From NCBI GenBank assembly GCA_001600055.1, contig BCIV01000004.1:856430-920429 (forward strand): 64,000 nt of DNA. The letters are read 5' to 3'. The notes beneath the pieces are model-generated. The model was given only the letters and a program-made list of their open reading frames with translations. It was not told the DNA's origin and searched no databases. The position numbers were made by a program, and so were the translations under genes. The number at the start of each line of letters is the position of its first letter. The stretch's first letter is position 1. The stretch comes from Filobasidium wieringae. Taxonomy: Eukaryota > Basidiomycota > Tremellomycetes > Filobasidiales > Filobasidiaceae. Positions 12,012 to 23,910 of this stretch are shown here, one piece after another.

Positions 12012-12018
12012 TATATAA
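12012..12018 (+). promoter_or_regulatory. TATA box of the secreted ferritin-like gene
   Basis: TATATAA lies 107-113 bp upstream of the start codon at 12125, and a C/A-rich leader follows it. The position and the strong codon bias of the gene both fit a highly expressed TATA promoter. Confidence 0.55.
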
Positions 12019-12124
12019 CTGCTGGCATTGGGGTCATGCGGGTTGCATCTCTACATGCCAGTTTCTCCTACCACACAATCAATCACTTACCACCAACCGA
12101 ACAACCTTTAACATCTTTATAAAT

Positions 12125-13233
12125 ATGCGTACTACTGCTGCTCTCGCTCTCGCCATTGGCGCTGCCTCCGTCTCTGCTTTCCCCCTTGCTAAGAGGGCTA
12201 CCACCCCAACCGACACCCAGATCTTGCAGTATGCTTGTGAGTAAACGAGTCTCAAGTTCTTGGACTTTCGTTTGCGCTTGGGTTGACTTGACTTTGACGC
12301 TCATAGTGACCCTGGAACATCTCGAGAACTCTTTCTATTCCGGTGCTCTCCAGAAGTTTGACGCCGCCGCTTTCAAGTCTGCTGGATTCCCTGATTACGT
12401 TCGTGGAAGGTCAGTCTGTTCAATGACTTGTGGGTGTCGGACCATCAGCTGATTGAGACCTCCTTTCACTTCTAGGTTCGCTCAGATCTCTGAGCACGAG
12501 GCTTCTCACGTCGCCGTGCTCTCTGGAGCTTTGGGAGCCGATGCCGTGCAGCCTTGTCAATACAACTTCCCTTACACTGACCCCAAGTCTTTCGCCGCCT
12601 TGTCTGCCGTGATTGAGAACGTTGGTGTTTCTGGTAAGCATGTTTATGATTAACGGGTTGGCGATTGCGCAATCCAACTGATCTAAGAACGTTTCCATCT
12701 ACACAGCCTACCTTGGTGCTGCCGCTTCCATCATGGATAAGACTTACCTCACCGTCGCCGGTTCCATCTTGACCACCGAGTCTCGTCACCAGGCTTGGGT
12801 TTCGTCTACCGTCAACCAGCAGGAGCCTTGGTCCGGCCCCTACGACACTCCCGTTTCCTTCAGCCCCGTCTACTCGGTCGCTGCTCAGTTCATCGTTCCT
12901 AACTCGTGTCCTTCTTCGAACGCTGCCTTGCCATTCACCGCGTACCCCGTCTTGACCTACGCCAACGGAAAGGTCTCCTTTGATGGCATGGACATGCAGA
13001 ACGGTACTTGTTACGCCGTTCTCTATCAGGGACTAGATGTCGCCACTTATCCCATCGGATCCGACGGCTCTGTTACTCTCCCTACTACTCAGGGTATCGC
13101 CTACCTGACCGTCTCTACCGAGGCCAACTCGACCATGGTCTCTGACGACAACATCATCGCTGGACCCGCCGTCATTGACATGCCCTTTGCCTCGGGTGTC
13201 TCCAACCCCGCTCCTACCTTCAGCAGCGCCTGA
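12125..13233 (+). CDS. Secreted ferritin-like domain protein (Rds1/desiccation type)
   Basis: Four exons (12125-12236, 12307-12409, 12476-12633, 12707-13233) give 299 residues. Residues 1-18 (MRTTAALALAIGAASVSA) are a signal peptide, and the following FPLAKR ends in a Kex2-like KR site. The pattern DTQILQYALTLEHLENSFY, then EHEASHVAVLSGAL, is the four-helix ferritin-like domain (Ferritin_2) found in fungal Rds1-type stress and late sexual development proteins and in plant desiccation proteins. Its Glu/His residues resemble di-metal ligands, but iron binding is unproven for the family. The C-terminal half (about 190-299) is beta-rich with two Cys pairs and no name. C-ending codons dominate, unlike most neighbours, which suggests high expression. 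Confidence 0.9.
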
Positions 13234-13597
13234 GCGAGATCAGTAACAGTCAGAAAGATGGCGTGCTGTGAACGTGGAAACGTAAATAATACCAATCATA
13301 GTTTTTGAAAATTGTCATAATCAAAGTTGAAAATGTAACTTGCCGTGTCATTATGGTCATCGTTATTTTGCCTGCTTGTGTAAAGGGCGTGCTGCATTCA
13401 CTCTGGATAACCCTGACAAGGAGGAGACGGTATGGCAGCGGATAACTCTGCAACAAGCTTGCGCCAATCCTTTGTGAATAGTGCGAGGTAAGGGATCGAT
13501 GCAAACGTACTACTGCACGCTGAAAGAGAGAGACGGGGAATAACAGATAAGCGATATCCGCTGCGATGGCCATTGGGCGTGATCGCCAAAAAGATAG

Positions 13598-13691
13598 GTC
13601 CCACCTGTGACTCGAACACAGCACCCCTCCCAACTTAGAAATTGTTGCTTTAACCCCTAAGGGAGGATCATAACCCCTAGACCAGCGGGAC
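13598..13691 (-). tRNA. tRNA-Pro (anticodon AGG), with intron
   Basis: On the minus strand the acceptor GTCCCGC pairs with GTGGGAC, the T arm is CTGTG-TTCGAGT-CACAG, and the anticodon stem is CTCCC/GGGAG with loop TT-AGG-G. That leaves an intron of about 22 nt directly after the base 3' of the anticodon, the standard place for nuclear tRNA introns. Removing it gives 72 nt. CCA is not encoded, as expected in eukaryotes. Confidence 0.9.
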
Positions 13692-14569
13692 TTTGGTGAT
13701 AAAATTGTGCAAAACTTATAACATATTGTGCGTACTGGCCACTTCACGGGCTCTTTTTCAGCCAGTTTCTGACATCAACGTTATGTCATAAATGGTAAGC
13801 ATTTCACTGATTGTAGGATACCACACTGACTCCTAAATCCGTCTGACCTTGCCATTATAGTGTTCACTCGAACGAACCCATTGAATTGAGACTGGCTGAC
13901 CGGATAACATCTGTGGCAATACATTGCTCGGATCATGCCTCTGAATCACTAGGTTGGCTCCCAACTGTTCAGAGTCACTCGATTCTCGACCTTTGACCCA
14001 CTCTACATTTGTAACTTTCGTTTGTCGGACGATAGATTTCGGCCGCTCTGCGGCCCTTTTCTTTACCTAACTGCTGGTCAGTCTCTTATATTGTTGTGCA
14101 ACACAAGGGAAACATTTTCACCCTCAGCAGATCATACCGCTAGATCTCGGCCACTATGTCATCAGATCTCCAAGGATCGGCAGGCCTTTGCATTGAACAC
14201 CTGTGTCTGAATCTCTGATCACTTGAACGGGTTCGATACCAACGATCATGTCACCTGAAACGCTCGAGCCCCAGGTCAGAAGCGCGCGGAAGCGAATCCC
14301 AATTGCGCTGCATCCCAAGCCGAGCGAGCGATCGTTCCCTTGGTCGAACGAGTCCTGGAAATGCAACGATTCTCGAGCCATCGCGACTGCACGACCCCCA
14401 CTTGCATGCTTACAATCTCCATCTCCGATCTATAAACTTATTACATCCCATATCCTTCCTCTCCTCGACTTTTCTAATTCGAAAGCACCGCCTTTCAAGC
14501 GACGAGGCGACGGTGGTGCCTCCACATCAGTAGTGTGTCTATAAACTCTGAAATATCAAACCTACCACC
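13692..14569. other. Intergenic, upstream of the KDM4-like gene
   Basis: No supported gene. It contains the upstream flank of tRNA-Pro and the pyrimidine-rich promoter and leader of the gene at 14570. Confidence 0.5.
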
Positions 14570-17500
14570 ATGTCCACCCGTCTCGACCTGAAGACTGCTC
14601 CTGACCTCATCATACCTGCATCTCCTACCCCGAGTCTCACCCAAGGCGGTAGCTCCGCCGATGAGAAGCCCATGGAAGATGTTCAGGAAGACGACAGTCT
14701 AGACGATGCCGAGTCGGAATTGTCCTCGGAAGAGTCGGTAGACGGGCCTCCCATTCCTCAGCCTGCATATTTGTGAGTATCAAAGGCGCATATCGATCCG
14801 ACCCCACTGACCTCCCGACCTACAGTTACCCCCATGAATACGCACAAGACATCCCACCCAAACTCGACAGCATATGGTTGACACCCGAAGAAGACCCCAT
14901 GGCTGCTCGAGGAATTCCCGTCTTCCAGCCGACATGTGAAGAGTTCCAAGACTTTGAAGCGTACATGGAGAGCGTTGCTCCTTGGGGACACCGGAGTGGA
15001 ATCGTCAAGGTCATCCCACCCGCAGACTGGCGAGTCTTCTGTGCTGCATACTTTGCAAGCTACGTTACTGACGGTCGTTCACAGGACTCATAACCTGCCC
15101 TCCATCCCCAACTCGACGATAGCCAACCTTCGCATCAAGAACCCGATTCAACAGAACATGTTAGGGAGGTCTGGAATGTTTAGGCAAAGCACGATCGAGA
15201 AGAAAAAGGCGTTGACGGTGAAGGAATGGTGGGAAAAATGCAGGAGCGCACCTTTTCAGTGAGTAGCCATAGTCTTGCCCATGCCCGGTCGGCCTCTCAT
15301 CGACCTCTTCTCGCAGCTATCCCGGACCAAAGGATGCCGAGTTGAGGAAACGTGGCAATCCAGTAGTAACGACAGGACGTGCGAACAAACGCCGCAAGGG
15401 AGAAGACACGGTCACGGAATCTGCAGTCGACGCATCTGTAGCGGCTCTAGTCGAGAACCAGTCAGAAGCGTCTCTCACCCCTGCGCCTCAATCCGAAAGA
15501 GCAGCTTCTTCCACACCTATGCCTGAGGTCGACCCTTGGTACGACACCTTCGATCCACACGCTGATTGGCTACCCAAAGAGACCAGCCAAGAAGACTACA
15601 CGGAAGACGGATGTCGAGCGTTGGAACGAAAGTTCTGGAGAGAGCTTGGATTGGGAGAGGCTTGTTGGTATGGAGCCGACATGAAGGGATCCCTCTTCAC
15701 GGACGAAACGACTAGCTGGAACGTTGCCCACCTGCCGAACCTCTTGAATCGACTCAACCTGAAACGCAAGTTACCCGGCGTCAATACGCCTTATTTGTAC
15801 TGGGGAATGTGGGCAGCTGCATTTGCGTGGCACGTAGAGGATGTGAGTCCGACCTGTCATGTGTCGGCAATCCATCTCATATTCTTCCCCCTACCCAGAT
15901 GGACCTGTACTCTATCAACTACATCCACTTTGGAGCTCCTAAATTCTGGTATGCCATACCTCAGAAAAAAGCCGAGGCATTTGAACGACACATGGCAGGT
16001 TATTTTCCTTCTGATGCACGGAAATGCGACCAGTTTTTACGTCACAAGTCTTTCGCCGTATCGCCTTACAACCTAGGAGGGCAAGGAAGTCGACCGAACA
16101 TCATGGTACAGAAGCAGGGAGAATTCGTCATCACCTTTCCCAAAGGATATCACGCCGGGTTCAACATGGGTTTCAACTGTGCAGAGAGTATCAATTTCGC
16201 TCTCGACGATTGGATCGAAATGGGTAGACGAGCCAAAGTATGCAGGTGTGAAAGCGAAAAGTGAGTGAATCACTGGAAGTTTCCGTCGATCTGTCGCTAA
16301 TCTTTTCCTACAGTGTGCACATCGATGTTGATGCTGTCCTCGAGGAATCTGCCCTCCGCGAAGCCGCCGCACAAGCCAGAGAAGAACGCAGGATGAAGGC
16401 GGAATCGCGCAAGATGGACTTTGCAACCAAAACTAGACGCCCAAGATCAAGCAAAGCACAGGGATCGGACGGAGAAAAGAAAATCAGGACAAAGTCCCTA
16501 CCCGAGTTCAAGCTTCCACCTAAACCCACCAAACCAGTGTTCCCCTGCATATTGTGTCCCGACCCATCAATATCTCAGTTGATGGCGGTACACAGAAAAG
16601 AAGACGCGACCGAACCGGAAGTCTCAGAAAATGCGGACCAGATGATCTCCGAGTTGCCTCTTGTCAAATCAGGAACAAAAGACAGGAAGAAGAAGCCAGA
16701 GTATGCCCATCTTGTTTGTGTCCGCTCGACCCCCGAATTATGGATCGCGGACGTTTGGGACGCTTCTCGAGAACAAAGCGCTAGGCGGGTCATGGGAATC
16801 GAGGATATTGGACGGGAACGCTGGAACTTGGTATGCCGCAATATTTCTTTGACTACACGTGGTGCATAGCTTACCTTTACTTGACATGCCGACAGAAATG
16901 CGCCTCATGTGCAGATGATCCATTGAAACAAAAGCATGGATCCAAGATACAATGCACAAAAGGCAAATGTGTCAAGGCGTATCACGTAACGTGTGCATTG
17001 GCAGACCCCATGGTCGAGTTCAAGGAAATGGAGGTGGACGAGTGGGTCACCGTACCTACGTCATCTACGACCACGTCTGCCCCCAATGAAGTGTCTGCCA
17101 TCGGGTCAGACGACGTCAACACGATTCAAAGCGATAAACTGCTAGCCCCCTCTGCCGCTTCCTTGATATCAGCCACATCTCCGTTAGAAGAGAAGACTAC
17201 GCAAGGACAACGATTCGAACGAGTTACGGTGGTGCATGCCCATTGCTTATGTCCTCATCACAATCCTGTAAGTATTGGCTCTATTGGGTCAGTGCGCCTT
17301 GCTCACTGCTCAACGACATATCCAGGCTGTGGCGGAACAACGAAAGAAGGACTCCAGGCAATCAATCATCTACTCGCTCCAATCCCTTCCCTACGCTTTC
17401 CCGGTCTCCTTGAGACTGACTACAGGGATCTGGGGGTCATTCTTGCTGAGCTTCAATAGCGACGATGAGACCGTGCTTGTCACGAACGATAAAGGGTGAG

Positions 17501-17843
17501 TAGCCTCTCCTGGTTAGCATGTCCTCACGCTCACAAGTCGGCATTTCAGGGTACCTTTTACCGTCAAATGGGGTCAGATCTCTTTCATACCGCCTGTCAA
17601 AGCGGCTACGGATGGGACGAAGCGAGGTAAGCTTTGGGTATGGTTGAAAGTCACTGAAACGGACCAAGTTGAACTTGCTTGACCTCAGTCGTCGATACAG
17701 CACCCTCACGTACTGTGCCACAGGGGCTTATACATAACAAGTTGCAGCCCGGGGCCAGTGTCGCTCTGACCCCGCAGATGATAGCAATGCTTAGTGGAAA
17801 TCCACTTCTTCGTGCATCCTTGCGCGAGATTGGATTGGCTTGA
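14570..17843 (+). CDS. JmjN-JmjC-PHD histone lysine demethylase, KDM4 type
   Basis: Ten exons join in phase to 919 residues. JmjN lies at about 98-136 (IPVFQPTCEEFQDFEAYMES). The JmjC core carries the Fe(II) ligands H366 and E368 (AWHVED) and H454 (KGYHAGFN); the 86-residue E-to-H spacing equals that of human KDM4A. A Zn-binding Cys pair follows (KVCRCES). The C-terminal part is an extended PHD finger (FPCILC, then KCASCADD, CTKGKC, HVTCALADP, HCLCPHHNP). These enzymes oxidatively demethylate trimethyl-lysine (H3K9me3/H3K36me3) with 2-oxoglutarate in the nucleus. A disordered insert of about 90 residues separates JmjN from JmjC. Intron 2 (15030-15084) needs a GC donor. Yeast relatives are Rph1 and Gis1. 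Confidence 0.95.
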
Positions 17844-18476
17844 TGGCCGAACATGCAGCATCCTTTGACCCACCTCGCCACGACACGTCCAGTACCTATA
17901 CCCTCATCATCAACTGAATTATCAGTCCACGTTGTACGAAAGATCATCTTGTCGCGTTTCTAGTCTGTAGCATATAGCCATGCATATCATCTCGGGACAT
18001 GGCGGCTTTTGTGTGGCATCCGCGGGTCGCGCGTACAAGGCCGCTGTCGTCATCGCAGCCAAAGACTTTCACTTTGGCTGGTTATTGGGCCGAGCGGGAG
18101 GCTGTGGCACATGTCTCGAATGCGGGCATCCACAGGCTTCTATCCAGATCTTGAGCATGATTCAATTGTCCGAACTCGTCCCAATCTCAAACAAGGTATT
18201 CTGAATCCAGGTCGATAATTATAATAATAGTAACGGTGAGGGAGCGGTCCATTTCGCGCGAAGAGGAAGGCGTGCTAATCGTATCGTCGGGGATTACTGA
18301 GATAGCCCTCCAAGGCCTTCAGCTGGTTTAGAATCGACCTACGTATATATCACAGTTCAGGAGCACCGTGACAGGCAACAGGATCGGCTTGTAGAAACGA
18401 GGATACCATCAGGATCATCAGAGCTTTATACGATAGAAGAACCAGTAGTAGTGACTCAAAGTAGTAGTCAGTCGCC
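17844..18476. other. Intergenic, upstream of SCH9
   Basis: No supported gene in 633 bp. It holds the 3' end of the KDM4-like gene and the SCH9 promoter. Confidence 0.5.
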
Positions 18477-21400
18477 ATGCTCAAGGTACGTGAACGCGGA
18501 GCCTGATCAGACCAAATGAGGATTTGATTCCCATGTGAAAGTCTGGTCTTGCAGCACCGCAATCAATTCATACATATCGCTGATCTTCACTACTTCTCCC
18601 CTTCTCACCATCCCCTGCTCCGTCTACTCCATCTGCCCATTCGGTCGTCGTACAGCAATTTTGGCCGTCTACCCCATCAGGGAATAATGCACCTTTGCCA
18701 ACTGGCCCGGCAGATCAAACTACCCCTCGTGCTACCCAGACCTCCAACCCTTTCGACACCGCACAACCTCTGTCTTCTTCTGCAGGAAAGCACTACACTA
18801 GCAGCAATCACAACATGTCATCTCAAGGGACTGATAACGGCCTGATGAGTTCCCCTCGGATAGACACCTTGTCGTTGAGCTCTTCCAGCGGAGCGAGAAC
18901 GCCCACGGATACTGAATTCAGACACACAGGCCCCATGACTCCTCCTGCACACGTTGGGATGAGCAGGCCTACCACAGGTATCACCATCGGAGACAATATG
19001 GGGGGAATGTCAGGTATGGGATTCGGTTTGAGGGAGCCTCCGAGGATGAGACGGGCGATGACGAAAGACGGCAAGAGCGCGTTATCGGTTTCGACAACAG
19101 ACGAGGACGACGATCACAGTAACAAGATGGATCAAGCCAACGCAAATAACAATCAATCCAACGATAGAGCTAGAGCTATCAGGGGGACCTTGACCGTCAA
19201 GCTCATTTCTGCACGCAACCTCGCTGTCAATTCATCCGATCCCCACAACAGACCAGAACCTTATGTGGTTGCTCAGTTCGAGCAGAACGAATTCGTATCT
19301 CGACCCGCTCTCACCCATGCATCTCCCACTACTCCTGGCATCCACCAACAAGCCACTCCTGCTGAACCCATCTCATCCGAGTTACACGGTTCGAACCGAA
19401 ACACCACCATTCCTCGCACAAACTCGTATGGTCCTTCGCTCGGTATAGCTTCCATTTCTAGGGCATTCGCCGATGCAGCCCGACGAACGAAAGGCTCGTC
19501 ATCCACCAAGAACGGGGCCAACGGTTTGGCTAGCGGCCAGACTACTCCAAAGGCTCCACCCATGAGTCCGGGAGCAGGACAGAGTGGAGGCTTCTTTGGC
19601 AAGAATTCATCCGTCTCGTCCGCTGATCCCGTATGGAAGGAGGATGTCTCATTGTGAGTTTGTCAACGTATCATTCGGCATCAAAGACTCACCACCGCCG
19701 TTTCCATCCCCCAGCGATGTCACTTCACCAGATTCCATTTTGACAATCTCTGTGTACGATCGGTCAAAGGCGGGAGAGGGGTTCTTGGGAGTGAAAGAGA
19801 TTAAACCTGTTTTGAGAGATGGGGTTACCATCGATAACTGGTTCTCGTGAGTCGCTGAAAGAAAATCAAAGCTCCTATCGCTATTATTGAATGCCTGTCA
19901 TCGGTTAACAGTCTGACTCCTCGTGGAGAGGAACATGTGACTGGAGAGATCTGGCTGCAAATCAGCTACGATGCGCTGAAGGTATGTCGTCACCACGCTG
20001 TCGCAAGATCGGAGCTCATCTGGATATCGTGATACAGAGCAAGATTCATCTTTCCCCCAAGGACTTTGAGATCCTCAAGCTGATTGGACGGGGAACGTTC
20101 GGAAAAGTCTTCCAAGTTCGGAAGCGCAACACGAAGCGGATCTACGCTATGAAGATGCTTTCCAAGAAGGATATAGTGGCCAAGAAAGAGATAGCGCACA
20201 CAATCGGAGAACGGAAGATCTTGCAGCAGTCTCTGGATTCTCCCTTCCTCGTTGGACTCAAGTTTAGTTTTCAAACGGAAGATTACCTCTTTTTCGTTAC
20301 CGATTACAAGAGCGGAGGGGAGCTTTTCTGGCATCTGCAGAAAGAAGGGAGATTCACTGAGCCCAGGGCTAAGTTCTATATCGCCGAGTTGGTACTGGCT
20401 CTTGAGCACTTGCACAAATTCGACATTGTATACCGGTAAATACGAGACATCCTCTAGCTGTAATGTTTCAAGGCTGACCAATAATCTTTCAAAGCGACCT
20501 GAAGCCTGAGAACATCTTGCTCGATGCCACAGGTCACGTCGCGTTGTGTGACTTCGGTCTATCCAAGCCTGATCTCGGTAGTGGGCAGCTGACTAATACC
20601 TTCTGCGGAACTACAGAGTGAGTTCGTTCAAAACATGACTACCATCTTCCGGTTTTTGTTGACGCACTTCCTCCTCTTCACAAGGTATCTCGCTCCCGAG
20701 GTTTTGCTCGACGATCATGGCTACTCAAAGTTGGTTGATTTCTGGTCTCTTGGAGTGCTGCTATTCGAAATGTGCTGTGGATGGAGTCCTTTCTATGCCG
20801 AAGATGTGCAGCAAATGTACAAGAATATCTGTTTCGGCAAAATCAGATTCCCAAGAGGCGTCATTGGGGACGACGGGAAGCAATTCGTCAAGGGTGTGAG
20901 TATTCCGCGCTCATATACTGAGTTTCATACATACTGAATCAAGCCAACCTGTATTATAGCTGTTGAACAGGAATCCCAAACACCGCCTGGGGGCCGAACG
21001 AGACGCTGCGGAGCTGAAAGAGCACCCCTTCTTCAAGTCGATCGACTGGCGTTTGCTTGCGACTAAGCAGATAACTCCTCCTTTCAAACCTATGGTCGAG
21101 AGCGATGAGTCGGTGTCGAACTTCGACCCCTTGTTCACCTCATCCGATTTGAGGGATATTCCTTTCGATTGGAGCGCGTCTGATGATGCTCAGCTCTCCG
21201 GATCGATGACGGGCGGCGCCGGACATTCTTATAACGGGCCAGGTGGCGGCATCTCAGTAGATCGATCTGGCAAACCTGCCTCTCAACCCAGCGGCATGGC
21301 TATCAAGCCCAATCGACCACCCATCGCACCTACAGCCGGAAGCCCTTTGACAAGCAGTGTCCAAGCGAACTTCCGAGGTTTCACGTATACCGGAGAATCG

Positions 21401-21613
21401 ATGCTGGTGAGCGATCTTCGTCCGTCTTGCTAGCTCTGCAAATGTTGATCAGATATACGAGCATAGCCGACTTCCACACTATCGCATGAGGTTGACGAGA
21501 GTGATAGCGACGAAGCTGAGGAGGATGCGATCGAGGATGACGATTTCGACCCGCAAGACGGCGATCATGCGGAGCTGGCCCGAAGAACTAGCGACGTACA
21601 TATGGAAGATTAA
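18477..21613 (+). CDS. SCH9: SCH9-type AGC kinase with C2 domain
   Basis: Nine exons give 836 residues. After a disordered Ser/Thr-rich N-terminus comes a C2 domain ([17 protein letters not shown] to [15 protein letters not shown]), then an AGC kinase: glycine loop GRGTFGKV, lysine YAMKML, catalytic [16 protein letters not shown], activation loop [15 protein letters not shown], and hydrophobic motif [11 protein letters not shown]2 plus AGC kinase is the SCH9 arrangement. The kinase acts under TORC1, controlling ribosome and tRNA output, lifespan and stress responses. The acidic tail is encoded by a last exon (21491-21613). The start is uncertain: ATG 18477 needs a 170-nt intron after three codons (MLK), long for this genome, whereas ATG 18815 lies inside the long exon and would drop about 56 residues. 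Confidence 0.93.
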
Positions 21614-21773
21614 GACAAACAAGTCAAGCATTGCCTGTAACGAGCAGAATGTTGTACCCATAACCCGAATTATAATCCATCATCCCTAAACTACTGAACC
21701 TCAGCGGTGCCGAACTTGAGCACTGCTCGATCATTATTTCCGATGTGTGCTCCAGATATCGATCCATCGCCCT

Positions 21774-22679
21774 TCATGCCTTGCGAGCGTACAACTTGCC
21801 GTACAACACCGCCCCCGGCACAGCCGCTCCTAGAACGGCTCCTACAAGTCCTGCTAGCACAACCGGTTTCCTTTCTTCTGTGTATCCCACTTTGCTCTTC
21901 AATAAACCCCACCACTCGCCCAATCCACTTCGTACGCCCAGATCCCTAGGTCCCAGAACCTTCTTCTTGTCCCATCCCTCGTCCAAGAGTCGTTTCCTCA
22001 CATCTTCAGTCATCCCGCCAAGCTCGTCCAATGACCATTTGTCACAGATCCCTATCATCCAGTTCATGCGCCTCTGGCCCAGCGGACCACCTGTGCCTGG
22101 AGCTCGTTTCCTTAAATCGGCTCGCAGTTTACCTACAGAGTCGATGGCTTCTTCAACATCTTCTGGGAGACTCTCCTCGATCCTCTTTCTGATCAGTGCA
22201 GCAATTTTAGGGCCTCTGCCTGAAGTGGATACCATGATTTGCAAAGGTCCTCTCCTTAACTGACTTCCGAAGTAGAAGTCACACTCAGGGGGTACATCTG
22301 CAACGTTGACGGGAACTCGTTTCTCCCTGCATTCGATGCAGACTCGTCTGGATAGTCCGACCTCATCTATGGCGGTAAGAACCATGTCATAGTCCTCGAC
22401 TTTGACCTCGTCTTCCTCAGGTCCAATATACTTTCTGTCCAGATAGGTGACATCTTCGGTATTCGAGACATCGATCCTGTAAGCAGTCTCGGGGTGAAGC
22501 TGGGCTCGAGGGGAGATGACGGTGACATGGCAACTAGCCTCCAAGAGGTAGTACAGTCGACCTGATGCGACTAGTCCACCTCCGATGAGAAGTACTTTCT
22601 TATTCTCCAACCTCCATGCGAGTAGGAACGATGACCCCTTGATAATGGTTGGGTAAGGGGGTTCAGCGGTAGTAGACAT
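21774..22679 (-). CDS. MET8: Siroheme synthase Met8-like (dehydrogenase/ferrochelatase)
   Basis: A single-exon frame of 301 residues. The N-terminal Rossmann motif (KVLLIGGGLVASGR) binds NAD, and the block VNVADVPPECDFYFGSQL includes the Asp that in yeast Met8p serves both the NAD-dependent oxidation of precorrin-2 and the insertion of Fe2+ to give siroheme, the cofactor of sulfite and nitrite reductases. STSGRGPKIAALIR follows, as in the family. Yeast Met8p is soluble and 274 residues long; here the last 30 or so residues (VVLAGLVGAVLGAAVPGAVL) form a hydrophobic segment that could anchor the enzyme in a membrane. It converges on SCH9 with a 160-bp gap. Confidence 0.93.
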   Translation of the reverse strand: MSTTAEPPYPTIIKGSSFLLAWRLENKKVLLIGGGLVASGRLYYLLEASCHVTVISPRAQLHPETAYRIDVSNTEDVTYLDRKYIGPEEDEVKVEDYDMVLTAIDEVGLSRRVCIECREKRVPVNVADVPPECDFYFGSQLRRGPLQIMVSTSGRGPKIAALIRKRIEESLPEDVEEAIDSVGKLRADLRKRAPGTGGPLGQRRMNWMIGICDKWSLDELGGMTEDVRKRLLDEGWDKKKVLGPRDLGVRSGLGEWWGLLKSKVGYTEERKPVVLAGLVGAVLGAAVPGAVLYGKLYARKA

Positions 22680-23076
22680 GATGGTGACACAGAGATAATG
22701 GAAGATGGTGTGTTTGTGTTGTCTTGATGCTTTTGTGTCTGCTGCCCTGTTGAGCTATCAGGCTGAAAGCTCTGAAAGGCTCTGCAGATCGAACGAGATC
22801 ACCGGAAACTTTGTTTCCTTATCTCGCTGACGGCGACACATCTGATTCCGATATACCATCAATTCATGGGCACGCCATCATTATTTCGGTAGCCCGCTTG
22901 CTTTTCATACCGATGCATGACATGCATGATGGTTTCATCTTAATTCTACTTGAGCTGGGTTTCATATAGTCCATCCCGCAGGTGACCTGTAAGATACTTC
23001 TGATATTACAACATCATCATTCTTCAGCCGTAAACCTCAACAATATATCTATCTCGTGTACTGGAAAGTAAGGTGT
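22680..23076. other. Intergenic between MET8 and the SSB gene
   Basis: About 400 bp between two minus-strand genes. It holds the MET8 promoter and the SSB 3' end. No gene seen. Confidence 0.5.
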
Positions 23077-23910
23077 TTATTCAGAGTCGGCCTCGGGTGC
23101 TTCAGCATCAGCTCGGGGCATCTTGTTGATCACTTTCAGGTTGCCTATATTGACGTCGAACATCAGTCACTGCAGGTTGTCCTGACGTGTGACCCAAAGA
23201 AGGACTTACGGTGAAGTACAAACGGCGAGGAAGTCCTCTTGCCGTCCTCGTCGATTTGCTCCTTCATGGTAAGATCTGCCTCGACATAGACGGTCGATCT
23301 GCGGTATTTCATCAGTGAAACAAAGCAGCGCAAAGAAGATAAAATTGGAGGATTAGCATGTGACGATCTGTCGGATACGAAAAGAAGATCGACTAACCCC
23401 TTTCCGAGGGTGGTCAAGTAGTCATTTGACCTTTCTTGGAAGGACCAGACAGAGTGCCAGGAGGTAGGGGGATCAGCTCGCTCTAGTCCATGGCAAATTT
23501 AGGAGCAACCGGATTTAGCCACTATAGAGGGGTTCTCTTGTACAGGCGATCTTTGTACTCACTACCGGATTCGTCGGCAGGTCCGGGAGATCCAGCGGAC
23601 GTAGCAATGGGATAGCTGAAATCCCGCAAGTATTCACAGGATCGAATGAGTATACACTCGAAGTGCCTGATCATAGGCAAAACTCACACAACGTATTGAG
23701 CACCGGTCTTTTCTGAGGTCCTGACAACGGGGTCATTGCCCAAACGCCCAATGAGCGTCAACCGAGAAAGATCGGAACGGACGGCAGAATTGGAGATTCC
23801 CTGTACGAGCGGAACGAGTTGAATGACTTGCATGAAGAAGCGTGGTAAACTAGAGATATACGCACTCGAACGGAAGTCCTGCTAACACGAGAGATGGCTT
23901 GAGCGAACAT
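23077..23910 (-). CDS. RIM1: Mitochondrial single-stranded DNA-binding protein
   Basis: Six short exons (23910-23866, 23800-23688, 23615-23566, 23482-23398, 23298-23210, 23144-23077) join in phase to 148 residues. The product is an OB-fold SSB: RLTLIGRLGNDPVVRTSEKT, then WHSVWSFQERSNDYLTTLGK and STVYVEADLTMKE, the order seen in bacterial SSB and yeast Rim1. The N-terminus (MFAQAISRVSRTSVR) is basic and without acidic residues, as in mitochondrial presequences. It would coat single-stranded mitochondrial DNA during replication. At the third intron the phase forces a GTAGTG donor, one shift away from the stronger-looking GTGAGT. The acidic tail (ADAEAPEADSE) resembles the C-termini through which SSBs bind partners. 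Confidence 0.92.

Noticed and set aside
21745..22263. 172-codon plus-strand frame opposite MET8
   Set aside because: Antisense shadow of the clear Met8-like frame; no domain or splice signals of its own.
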